Shown: positions 35,930-45,602, counted from the first letter of the stretch. The stretch: DNA of 64,000 nt from Atkinsonella hypoxylon (GCA_000729835.1 JFHB01000007.1:248001-312000), one strand, 5' to 3'. Made by a program: numbers and translations. Notes: generated from the sequence alone by a model not told the origin.

Positions 35930-36333
35930 ATGAGTAAGGAGGTACTCTGCTATATCCTATACTAAGCTGATAAGCGGCAGGGACCTCACTTCTTACCGCG
36001 TTCACTGCTGTAACTATTACAGTTGCTACCGCGAAAAGGGGTCATCCCCACTGGGCAAATATTGTGGGATTATACAGCTACCATCACCTTAATATCTCAG
36101 TAGTGGAGGATGTAATATATAAATGGTGGGATGGCTTCTGCCGGAATACATTAGGCGGACATCAACTAGAGATGGAGGCAAGTACCATTGCTATGCGTGG
36201 GCTACTTACAAATGGGACTTTCTGGTACTGGTGCTGCGCCCATGGTGACTCACAGTGGGAAAAATCAATATCCTATTCAGACGCCCAGGGCATAAGTTGG
36301 AATGCGGCTTTTACGAAGGGACCTGAATGTTAA
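35930..36333 (+). CDS. Small secreted cysteine-containing protein, array copy 4
   Basis: Exon 1 ATGA (35930..35933), 47-bp intron (GTAAGG..GGCAG, branch-like GCTGATA) and exon 2 35981..36333 give 118 residues. Signal peptide MRTSLLTAFTAVTITVATA, dibasic KR, then GHPHWANIVGLYSYHH. Core: DGFCRNTLGGHQLEME, NGTFWYWCCAHGD, WNAAFTKGPEC. It is closest to copy 5 (shared YSYHH/YSYHD, VEDVI, LGGHQLEME and GLLTNGT), and the two units are spaced 937 bp apart with long similar flanks, so they are the most recent duplication in the array. With the intron retained, translation would end after 11 codons. Confidence 0.77.
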
Positions 36334-36695
36334 GCACTTTTAGATACTATAGAAGTAATTCTGTAGCTTAGCAAGTATCTCCTTAGGATCGCAAGAATAC
36401 ACTTATGCTAACAGGTAATAAATAGTTTAGTTAAATAGTATATCTACATTAGTTGCAGGTCTTATAGTGTTAAATAAGGCAGAAAATGTACTCTATTAAG
36501 AGGTGCCTAACGTTATAGCAGATAAGGCTAGAATATAAGCAAGGGTATATAAGTAAGGGTGTAGAACTCTGATAGAAGACCTAGTTAAGATAAAACCAGG
36601 CTGTGCATAAACCTTACAACCAGGCTGTGCACGGTTCTCGCCTCGGTAACCAACCTCAGTAATTTAGGTACAGCCGTTAGTTAGTAAGACGATAG

Positions 36696-36721
36696 GTATA
36701 TAGAGCTCTTTGTTCTCTCTT
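36696..36721 (+). promoter_or_regulatory. Conserved core promoter of array copy 5
   Basis: GTATATAGAGCTC plus pyrimidine tract lies 171 bp before the ATG, again with a distal TATATAAG (36546) and paired AGGCTGTGCA words as in copy 4. Confidence 0.5.
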
Positions 36722-36866
36722 ATATAGAAGAAATAATTTACGCAGTTCTTATTCACATTCTTTTCTATAAGAATCTCTGCCTCTTGTACCTCCTTCTGTT
36801 ATCTCTCGAGCCATTGCCTTTTTATACTGCAAAAATCTATATTACGTACAGGCTCCTGGTGTTGCA

Positions 36867-37273
36867 ATGAGTAAGGAAGCACTCTGCTATATCCTATACT
36901 AATCTAATAAGCGGCAGGGACCTCACTTACCGCGTTCACTGCTGTAATGATTACAGTTACTACCGCGAAAAGGCATCATCCGCGCTGGGCGGATATTGTA
37001 GGTACATACTCCTACCATGACGTTGATATCCAACAAGTGGAGGATGTGATATTTGGTTGGTGGGATGACTACTGCCGGATTATACTAGGCGGACATCAAC
37101 TAGAGATGGAGCCAAGTACCCGTGCTACGCGTGGGCTACTCACAAATGGGACTTGCCGGTTCTGGTACTGGTGCTGCGCCCATTCTAACACAGTGTGGTT
37201 TAACGATGTACCCCATACAAACGTTGAGAAAATAACGTGGACGGCGTCTATGACAGCGGGAGAGAAATGCTAA
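36867..37273 (+). CDS. Small secreted cysteine-containing protein, array copy 5
   Basis: Exon 1 ATGA (36867..36870), 47-bp intron (GTAAGG..GGCAG, branch-like TCTAATA) and exon 2 36918..37273 encode 119 residues. The signal peptide (MRTSLTAFTAVMITVTTA) has lost one Leu codon relative to copy 4. After KR comes HHPRWADIVGTYSYHD. Core: DDYCRIILGGHQLEME, WYWCCAHSN and a final AGEKC. An inserted Cys-Arg pair (NGTCRFWYW) gives a fifth Cys in the mature protein. It is the last of the closely spaced copies; beyond its 3' end the flank similarity stops near 37320, where a more GC-rich non-repeated segment begins. Confidence 0.77.
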
Positions 37274-38573
37274 GCATTTTCAGATACTATAGAAGTTCAT
37301 TCCGTAGCTTAGCTAGCAAGCTTTACAAGAAACGTCTTCTTTCCTACTCGCGCCTACGACAGAGACGGTACCAGAAAATCCTTGCACTACCAAGAGCTAC
37401 TTCGTACAGCTAGCAAACTTCACCAGCGACTTCAAAAGTCACGTCGGATCTGGCCCGCTAAGCCAAGGCGGTTCCAAATGACAGGCTTGCGCGAGACTCG
37501 GCATTGGCGGGCTCTAGTGCCGCAGCCGCGGGGTCTCCGGAGCCAAACTTTGTGTGTTTTTGGTCATGTTAACTAAGCTAAAAAGCATAAACATGCTGTC
37601 CAGCTCTAACATGGACCAATTTCGCCCTGTATCATCACTTATTCCGTAACCGCCGCCGCATTTAAAAGATTCGTCCTTTTAACGTGTTAGGTAACTAGGT
37701 CCTGCCTGGTCTTTCTTTGATACCCACTTGACTCTATTCCGTAACTAGTCGTCAGAACAAATACAAATCACATCGTACGATGCGCACGAGTCAGGTCAGC
37801 CAGCAGCTTCGAGAAGTGGATGGTGATCGGAGCTCGGCTCGGCTCGGCTCGGGATCCATAACGAGCCGGATCTGGCCAAAGGGATTGGTTCCCGCGCTCC
37901 CGCGCAAAGAAACACACGGTCCGTCGATTTCTCTTTGCAGTCTGCGCCCGGGCCTTCTTTACTTCGCTCATAACTAGAACTTTCTTTGAATGGAGAGGGG
38001 GATTGGATGTTGACGTATCAATTCCAAACGTAATGTGGATACAGCATGCAGAGCACAGGTCTTGCACGGAGTAGGAGCTATTATCGTATACAGATCTCCA
38101 GGCATCAATATTGACGTCATCAATTTCATCGTGTTCAACGCTAAATTCGTCATATTCAACGGATTCAGCCACTTCAACGAGGCCTCGGACCCCCCCCCCC
38201 CCCCCCCCCGAGACGATACCTGCGAGGACGAGCCCAATACCCAGGGTCGTCAGCCCAACGAGGATATTGATATTAGAGTCTTCTTAAACGATAGCAATCT
38301 GAATTCCACGTCCTGCGAAGCCCTTGCCCACATCAGCTCGGACACTTCGAGACTGTAAACTTTTGTTTCAAGCAAGATCTGAGCATCTTATTCTGCCTGA
38401 ACTATTAATTAGCCTGAAGTCAGCATTCGGTCTACCATCTTATCTATGCCGCCCGACAACGTGGATTCTTAACGATAAGTACTCAGTCCCGGTCACACCG
38501 CCTATATCACATCACGTCTTTAATTGACACTCCCTCAACTTTCACTGTCTGTATCTTACGTGCTTCTGTCGCA
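37274..38573. other. Spacer between the main array and the distal pair
   Basis: The first 300 bp are GC-richer than the array and encode nothing recognisable. The rest contains a minus-strand open frame with a hydrophobic segment (annotated separately) and a 20-C homopolymer at 38190..38209. About 38400..38570 begins the upstream repeat that precedes array copies 7 and 6. Confidence 0.45.
37768..38283 (-). pseudogene. Minus-strand open frame with a transmembrane helix and poly-Gly, probably a gene remnant
   Basis: Read on the minus strand, the frame runs without stop from 38283 to 37768. It opens with a convincing hydrophobic helix (NILVGLTTLGIGLVLAGIVS), then six Gly encoded by the 20-G run, then a strongly acidic part (VEYDEFSVEHDEIDDVNID) and a CSACC cluster. 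There is no ATG in the open part and a TAA lies directly upstream, so it is either a 3' exon, a broken gene or chance. The homopolymer makes the frame uncertain. No family is recognised. Confidence 0.25.
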
Positions 38574-38959
38574 ATGAGTAGGTGATAATTGTGTATTGTT
38601 GTCGCACTGCCTATACTATAAAGAAAAACCGCAGAGCTCTCGATTCTTGTCGTGTTATCTGCTGCAACTGCAGCTACCGCCCTCAACTTTCCCAAAAATT
38701 ATGTCTCAGCCTTAATTCAAAGGTGGGGTTATTCATCCAAATCAAAGAGCTAAATTAAATGCCCGTGCTAAAAATATTGCCTTGGAGACTTACGCGGACA
38801 TACAATAGCTGGCCCTGGTATTACGGAGTACTGAGCAAGGGTGTTTTGTTTTTCGCTTGCGATTGTGCAAATGGTGATTGAACGTACCCAATAAACATCG
38901 CAGTCAAGGACGAACCTTGGCAAGGAACAGTTTGGATAAATGCGGAGGTTAGAAGATAG
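38574..38959 (+). pseudogene. Broken small secreted cysteine-containing protein, array copy 7
   Basis: The ATGA exon (38574..38577), a 57-bp intron (GTAGGT..CGCAG) and an intact signal-peptide exon start (38635, MKLSILVVLSAATAATA) are preserved, showing common descent with copy 6. About 23 codons into the mature part the frame meets a stop at about 38755. Further stops and frame changes follow, although remnants of the cysteine core (DCANGD at about 38860) and downstream PINI remain in different frames. A TACGGAGTA word (38822) sits inside the decayed region. It is a decayed paralogue. Confidence 0.7.
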
Positions 38960-39575
38960 GGATAAAGCTCAATATATGAAGTCCTTGAATCAATCTATCT
39001 ATTACAGCAGAGCGGTCTCTATTCATCCTTTTTACTTCTTCCAGTAGGTTATACTAGATTCCGCAAGTTGAATTATACGGTGTTTAGGCGCTTACATCAA
39101 TTGGTTGATTGGTCTAGTCTCGACCTGTAGCATTATCGTCAGGCGGGCGATACGGAGTAGCATTGGCCAGGAGTCCCCTCAAAGACAATAGGATCGATTG
39201 AGGGGGTCCAGAGGAGTAATTGATAGTTGGAGCCTAATAGAGACGTCTACAGTTAACAAACATTCCACGCCGCCCCGCTCTCTTGAAATATAGACAGATC
39301 AATTTTGGAGCTTACAAAAGTTTAACATACACTTTCCTGTTTTAGGGTTACTACAGATTGACCTTATCCTATCTCAGATGATAGCCTAATTAGCATTTAG
39401 TCTACTATCTTATCTATGCCGTCCCATAACCTCAGTTTTTTCAACTATTAATAAGAGCAATGCTGCTGCTTAGCATTATTATTATACCAAGTTTAAGCTA
39501 TTCACCTTCCTTACACCTTTAAGTAAGACCCTCCCTTAACTGTTATTCCGTCTATCTTACGCACGATCTATTGCA

Positions 39576-39985
39576 ATGAGTAAGTAACAATCACGTAGTT
39601 CTTACTGTACAGCCTGAGCTAAAAAGCCGCAGACCTCTTCGTTTTAGTCGTATTTTCTACTATAGCTACTGCGATTAATTTACCAAAACCAATCATGGTC
39701 TCGATCAAGGGTCAAATGGTAAATACGCGCCGCAGCAACGATGAAGATTATAAAGGGTGGATACAGACGAATGTAGACCATTTTTGTTCTGTAAAGTTAC
39801 AAGGAGGAAAGTTAAAAGATGCCCCTGGTTTTTATACAAATGGAACCTTCAGATTCCATTGCCATTGTGCAAATGGTTATCTCAAGTACCCAATAAATAG
39901 CGATACCTTCGAAGACCGTAGTTGGGGTTGGACTGCAACCGCTAAGTCATTGGGCCCAGAGCCTTTTCCTGCATGCCAAATATAA
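39576..39985 (+). CDS. Small secreted cysteine-containing protein, array copy 6 (divergent)
   Basis: Exon 1 ATGA (39576..39579), 53-bp intron (GTAAGT..CGCAG, branch-like GCTAAAA) and exon 2 39633..39985 give 118 residues. Signal peptide MNLFVLVVFSTIATA, then INLPKPIMVSIKG. The core is recognisable but altered: DHFCSVKLQGGKL, NGTFRFHCHCANG (CxC in place of CC), a WGWTATAK segment, and a last Cys three residues from the end (ACQI). Its upstream region matches that of broken copy 7 about 1.0 kb earlier, so these two form a separate duplicated pair. An alternative acceptor six bases upstream would add two residues. Confidence 0.72.
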
Positions 39986-41265
39986 GATTATTGGTTCTGT
40001 TCCTTTTCTTCCATCACTGTGCATGTCCCACCCAGGCGATTACGTAGACGCAGTAAGGAGTTTCAATATAACTAACTAATATTCCTGTTACGACTAGTCA
40101 CAATACGCGGTACGAGATCGCAGGAGAGGGAGGCCACCAGCACTGAACATTAACGTTAACACGCACAACAATTTAATATCATGGAACCATCACAATCGCA
40201 ACCACAACTACAGCCACAACAACAACAACAAACAGACGCCGCAAGTCCCGCGGCAGACTTCCGCAGCACCGAGGCTCAGATGGAGCAACTTCAAGGTATT
40301 CCTGGCGGGGCACAATTGTTGGAGCGTATGAACTAGTTGATCGGGGTCGTGGCCGAAATGCGGGAGGAGCTGGCAGCGCAACAGGTCGAATTGGGAGCAT
40401 TGTGAGGTGATGCCACAGTGATCACGGGGGATCTGGGCGTAGATCTAACGGGAGGCGGGGCCGCAGAAACAAGAATTTCACGTCGCGATTATACAACGGC
40501 GTAGCTCCACTCGGCCGAAACGTGCCGTTGGCGCCCATGTTCAACAGCACCACAGGAGAGCAAGTGGCCAACTGTCCAGCCACGACGTCGGAACTGGAGC
40601 AGTGCGACGGTAAGAGAACTGCGGTGAGCAGCGGAAAGAAAGGGCTAACGCTCGAGCGTCAATAGAACGAACGGCAGAAGCCTTGTTGCCGGAGTTGGGA
40701 GAACCTGTGCCGCCATCCTTGGAGGAGAAACCTTGGAGGAGAAAAGGCGACTGTTGAAGCGTACGTTTGGCATACTGAGGGAGCTACTTTAGAACCAAAT
40801 CACCGTTCGGCTGGTTCGGCAGTGGCGTGTCTGCCACGGTCTAGGTACTACATCACACTGAACATGAGATAGTTAGAATGAAGGGAAAATGAGTGCTGTG
40901 AATGTGTCTGTCGGTGCTTGTGGTTCGTTCTGGATATTGTAGGTATGTTCTATAAATAGGGGTACTACTGTGGGGCATAGTGGGTGTAGCTTAGCACGCG
41001 ACTCCACCACGTGACTCCACCTCTCACTAGTCCTAGTCCCTAACAAGTGAACAGGTGCCATCTCCCCTACTTAGATAACTAGTTATACTCCCGCCTTCAT
41101 CACCCCCCATAGCACGCTAAAGAAACAAATCTCCAGAATAGATCACCACCTGCACGCCATGAAACCCAAGGCAATCAACCTACCCAACGCCTAATGAACT
41201 TGCAGCCCAGTCACTAAACCAGACACCCAAACAAAGCCGCCCACGCAAAAAGAACTCAGCGTAAT
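39986..41265. other. Intergenic region with a degenerate reading frame
   Basis: Between array copy 6 and IMA1 there is one degenerate plus-strand gene remnant (40181..40792, separate entry). Nothing else is recognisable. Confidence 0.5.
40181..40792 (+). pseudogene. Remnant of a Gln-rich, coiled-coil gene of unknown function
   Basis: Starting at ATG 40181 the frame reads a Gln-rich N-terminus (MEPSQSQPQLQPQQQQQ), then a helical segment (EAQMEQLQGIPGGAQLLERM). It is interrupted by TAG and TGA codons. A later block, PLGRNVPLAPMFNSTTGEQ, followed by a good donor/acceptor pair (about 40613..40663, GTAAGA..AATAG) and PELGEPVPPSLEE, looks like formerly coding sequence. A 14-bp tandem duplication (40717..40744, CCTTGGAGGAGAAA twice) would also shift the frame. 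The layout resembles small multicopy proteins seen in filamentous ascomycetes, but I cannot name a family. Confidence 0.4.
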
Positions 41266-43493
41266 CTATGCCAACGACAACAGTGCTTGATGCCCCAACA
41301 TGCTCGCCATCGCCCCTGCGCCATACCAACCAACCTGTTCTGAATGTCCGGTCCAGAGCTCCGTCCCAACCCAACATACTGCCGCCAGCTCTGCAACACC
41401 GAGTGCGTACAAGATGTAGACGAGCGGCGCGGGTGCCTGGTCGCTCATCAGTCGACCCGTGTCGCCTGTACCGCGGACGGCAATGAGTCCTGCTACCAGG
41501 AGGATGGTGAGTTGGGCCTCTGACCTATACGGAATAGGGACGAAGATGGCTAGTAACCACAGCGCCAGGAGAGCCGTCAAGACAGCCTGTTTCCAGCCAG
41601 TCGACTGGGCTGTGCCAATCCGAGCAGCGTCCCGTGCCGTGCTACTGGAATGGTGCTGAGCTTGCTGCCGCGTGTTGGATTCCCCAGCAGAAGTCTCACG
41701 CTCTTGCCCCAGACTGAAACTCTGGCTGAGCAGGTCCGCCAGTGAACTCGCTTCGTTGTCTCGTTCTGGCGCGAAGAAGGTGGGCTGCTTGAACTCCACC
41801 CCGCTACTTGCATCGCCCACGATGTTGGCTTGGGACGCCGACGGCTTGTGACCTCGTCTTGAGAACATGACGCTCCCAGTTTCTGTTGGCTTCTGCTTTG
41901 GGCCAGGTGACCAGACTGGGTTTCTCAGTCGCCTGGCAGGCTCCAATGGCGCTGCTGGAACCTTGTACCAGAACGGACTCTTGCTGTCGGATTGAGACAG
42001 AGTCGAGGCAGCGGACCGGCCAAATCTATTGGGAGTTGGGGTAGGATTCTCGTCGAGTGCCCGGTGTTGTGGCGTAATGGGCGACCAATCCATCTCCTCA
42101 TCGTATTGCAGTTGTTGCTGTCGTTGACTCGGCGTGTCTGCCAGAGGCACATTTCCCCTTCTCGAGGAAATGGCCCCGGGCCTCACAGCACTGAAAGGTG
42201 ATTGGGGCGATGGTGTCATTTCCGGTACGGTCGACTTGCGCGGGGTCGCATTGGCGGAATCCAACGCATCATGGAAGAGCTCGGAAAAGGTCTTGGCGTC
42301 TTCCTGCTTTGAGTGCCTGGCTGACGTGGAAGTATTCGCCATCAATGGCTCTTGATCAGTGGCAAATAGTGGTGTCGTGTTGACATGGATTGATCTCCCA
42401 GCCAGGATGTAAATCTTATTCACTAAATCAGACGAAGGGCCTTGCCTCGTGGACGGACGTGACTCACCAAAGCCATGACACCGGCCATAGCGACATGCGC
42501 ACCGAGCTTCGCGGTTCCCGACTGGGTCGCTTGGCGATGCGATTCTATCTCGCGAAAGATGAAACGAAAAAATATGATCAGTCCTTGAAAGGAATACCAC
42601 TTGGGGAGCCCCAAAAGATGCCTCGTGAACCCGCGGTTTACTTGAACAAAATGCGGATTCCACCACACGGCAGAGACGCTCGTCCATAGACTCCATTGCA
42701 TAAGCAACTCTCCAGCTGGCAAAATTCCAGCCACTCGTTTCAGATATGATAGCACTTTGGTCGTGGTGCTTTGGTCGTCTGGGTCATACATTCCGTTATC
42801 GCTAGTCTGCAAGGCCTGCACCATCATGACAAAATGCCACAAGATCTGAAGCACAAAGCCAATCCCCCAGAACGTCTTGCCGAGGGTATCAACCCAATCA
42901 AGCTTCGTCCGCGACCTGGTTTTCCGGCCGCGACTCAAGTTCATCATGCGCCGCAGATGGTCCGTCTTGGCTGTGTACCCGGCCTGCCGTATCCTAATCT
43001 CGACTTTCTCGGCACAGTCGCTGCATACCTGCGGGTATCGCTTCTCCAAATTGCGTCGGTATCGATAATAGTTGCGCTCCAGCTCGGGGTAGTCTGGGTC
43101 GGAAGGGTCATCCGGGAGGTACTGCGCGAGCGATTTGGTGAAGAGGTGCTGGTTCTTGAGACACCTCTGGCAGAATGTTTCGTCTTGCTGCGAGGGGACA
43201 CTGGATTGCGGCGCGGCGTACTGAACGGCAGCGACTTCTCGGTCGGTAGCAACGGGGGGGTCGGTGATTTCGCCATTCTGAGATCTGTCAGTAGGGGCTA
43301 GGGAAGGGAGGGCGTAAGCCGCGAACTGAGACTCCGGTATGTCCTGGGTACGGGAGCCACGGACCTGGTCCAAGTAGTTGGTTGCCTCGCAATGCAAGCA
43401 TGAGAAGTCGCGAATTGTGCCATCAAACTTCAAGTTGGACCTTTTGCCGCAGTAGAAGCAAGTCAGGTGTTTGGTGGCCCTGAAGCGTGGCAT
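41266..43493 (-). CDS. ima1: IMA1-type inner nuclear membrane protein
   Basis: Exon 1 is 43493..42468 and exon 2 is 42414..41266. A 53-bp intron (GTGAGT..ATAAG) gives a phase-0 join and 724 residues. The Ima1 N-terminal domain (family of fission yeast Ima1 and human Samp1/TMEM201) is seen as two CxxC zinc-binding sets: CFYCGKRSN..SCLHCEATNYLD at the extreme N-terminus and FCQRCLKNQHLF with CSDCAEK near residues 100-155. Several membrane helices follow (WGIGFVLQILWHFVMM; FQGLIIFFRFIF; AVLTALLALWLLAIFV; LTILLVAGLIAV; LVYILYALGVAELAAV). Between them lies a ~200-residue Ser/Pro-rich, presumably nucleoplasmic region. In fission yeast the protein links heterochromatin and the cytoskeleton to the nuclear envelope. 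The start is fixed by the zinc finger. Confidence 0.88.
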
Positions 43494-44258
43494 CCTGCAT
43501 GTCGCTGTGTGTCTTGAGCGAAGAATTGTGGAATTGAAGGCTCAGTATGGGGACAAGGACACGAGCTTGAACTCGAGTCGAGTCGAGTCCAGTGTCATTC
43601 AAGGAAACGCCAAGCGCTTATCTTATCTAGTGAAGTCAGAATCTCGATAGTTAATAGCCAACGAAAATGCAGTTCTGCCGCAGGCGGTGGAGGCGGAGTT
43701 TGCTGGGGGGTACCTAGCTAAGTTGGCTGCCAGCCTTGGTAGCTTCCCAGCAATAGCCAGCCAGCCAATCAGCACGCCCGGCTCCTTGGTGCCGTCCGAA
43801 CTGGATCCCGCGCCCGGGGATTCAGCGGCAAACCCTGCCCACCCCGGTGAAGAATACATGGACTAGGAGATTTATGGCACTGTACTCCGTATTCCGTACT
43901 TACTCCGTAGTTCCGCCTCCATCACAAGACATGACCTGACATGGCCACTCCCATCTTCACGTCGCATAAACTGCGCCGTTTTATCATTCCTCCTCACTAA
44001 TTTTTCTGCGCAACACAATTCTCCATCAACTCGTCCTCGCAGGCGCAGTAGAATTCCCGGAATCGCCTCATTTCCGTCGAAGCAGACACCCATGATGGCC
44101 CTGCATCGCTCGGCCAATCACCGCTCACTCCGCCCACCAACGTCACCGTTCCCCATCACATCGACTTCGCAATCCTCGATTTCGCACAAACCAACATCAT
44201 CCGGGACAGCATCACCGCTGTGCCAAGCTACACAAGACCAGATTCACAACATGCCATC
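43494..44258. promoter_or_regulatory. Divergent promoter region between IMA1 and DSC3
   Basis: The two genes point away from each other across 765 bp. Two TACTCCGTA words lie at 43883 and 43901. An out-of-frame ATG at 44251 starts a three-codon upstream ORF (ATG CCA TCA TGA) that ends overlapping the DSC3 start ATG, which could influence DSC3 translation. Confidence 0.5.
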
Positions 44259-45092
44259 ATGAGACCAAGCGCATCACGCCCACCACGCGTGGTACCCCTC
44301 CTCCTCACAATCCGCTTCTCAACCTCCATCCCAGATCTAGACCTCGACATCCCCCATCCCCAAACCACCACCGTCCTCTCCCTCAAACACCTCCTCCGCA
44401 CCCGCATCTCATCCCGCAACCGCCTCCGCCTCATCCACCAAGGCCGTCTCCTCCCCGATTCATCCGCCCTCAGCTCCGTCCTCAAGCCGCCCCTCCAGCC
44501 GCCGTCAGCCAAGCCCGACGCAAAGGGCAAGGGCAAAGCTCTAGACGGCCACGTCCCCGTCCGCATATACGTCAATTGCTCCATCGGAGATGAGCTGTCC
44601 TCCCAGGAACTGGCCGAGGAGGCAGCATCCGCCATGAACCCCCCCGAGCACGCAACCCCGCCCGCCTCCAAACCAGCAGGGAGCACTCGCCCCCGGCCAC
44701 GAGGCTTCGATCGCCTCCTCCAGGCGGGCTTCACTTCCTCTGAGATATCGACGCTCCGCACGCAGTTTGCCTCGATACAGAACGAGCGCTTCACGCCGGA
44801 TTCTATGCCCTCGCCTGATTCGCTGCGACGCCTGGAAGACGCGTGGATTGACAATAACGCACGGGAGTTGCCCTCGGCCGCGAGTCCGTTGGAGGACGAG
44901 ATGGGCAACATGTCTACTGTGCTCGATGTCCTCATACGGGGCATGATGATAGGCTTCTTCTTCCCACTCGGGAGCATCACCTGGTTGCTGAGGCAAGGCC
45001 TCTGGAGCGAGAAGTGGCAGATCTTTGTGGGCTCTGGCGTTGTGCTGAGCGTGACGGTAGGCATTGTTATGGGCATTTCGGGAGAGCGGTGA
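44259..45092 (+). CDS. dsc3: DSC3, subunit of the Golgi Dsc E3 ubiquitin ligase
   Basis: A single exon of 277 residues. The Dsc complex ubiquitinates membrane proteins at the Golgi and is needed to activate SREBP in fungi. The N-terminal ubiquitin-like domain (about residues 13-110) reads VVPLLLTIRFSTSIPDLDLD, then LKHLLRTRI..RLRLIHQGRLL. A second conserved segment (residues ~148-205) reads GFDRLLQAGFTSSEISTLRT and LRRLEDAWIDNN. Two C-terminal membrane helices (LIRGMMIGFFFPLGSITWLL and FVGSGVVLSVTVGIVMGIS) place it in the membrane. The reading frame is open back to a GTG at 44220, but the first ATG in frame is 44259. A tiny upstream ORF overlaps this ATG. Confidence 0.9.
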   Translation: MRPSASRPPRVVPLLLTIRFSTSIPDLDLDIPHPQTTTVLSLKHLLRTRISSRNRLRLIHQGRLLPDSSALSSVLKPPLQPPSAKPDAKGKGKALDGHVPVRIYVNCSIGDELSSQELAEEAASAMNPPEHATPPASKPAGSTRPRPRGFDRLLQAGFTSSEISTLRTQFASIQNERFTPDSMPSPDSLRRLEDAWIDNNARELPSAASPLEDEMGNMSTVLDVLIRGMMIGFFFPLGSITWLLRQGLWSEKWQIFVGSGVVLSVTVGIVMGISGER

Positions 45093-45602
45093 ACTGGATA
45101 GTCAAGTTTTGTCCCTGATTCTTTTTTTTTTATCTCCGGTCTTTTATTTTGCTCTGGCGGGGGACTGCTTCTAGATGGCGTACTTGTATTTTGCCAATGG
45201 GGAATTGCTGCGTGACTGGCATAAGTAAGCGTTTTAGACCTACCGGATGCATTGAATGGTTTGAATTTCGTCCGTACGGGCACTAGATACCTTGTGCGCC
45301 TCGACAAAGTACGAAGGCTTTTAGGACAGGTTTGACTGTATACAGGGAATGCAAGACGTCGAGGGCATATCGCTCTCGCTCCCCCTTAATCGACACAAAA
45401 CTTCATAGCAATCATAAGTTCCATTTGTCCTCTAGAGCCGAGCGGGAACCCAAGCAGTGGACTTCAGTTGCCATTGAGTAGTCTTGGACCTCTAAGATAA
45501 ATTCCTACTTGTCATAAATTTCTCAAGATACCTCAAATGCGCTTTCAATACATGCACCCGCAAAACTCCAAAACACCAAGCTACAGGCCGCTGTGCAGCA
45601 TA
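45093..45602. other. Convergent 3' region of DSC3 and MTR4
   Basis: Both neighbours end here. Nothing but 3' UTR-like, T-rich DNA is seen. Confidence 0.6.

Noticed and set aside
32504..37273. Assignment of the small secreted proteins to known families such as KP4-like, ToxB/MAX or Hce2
   Set aside because: Cysteine spacing (YC, CC, terminal C) and the WCCAH motif do not match these from what I can see; left unassigned rather than guessed.
44228..45307. 359-codon minus-strand open frame antisense to DSC3
   Set aside because: Arg-rich mirror of a GC-rich gene; DSC3 on the plus strand has clear domains and explains the open frame.
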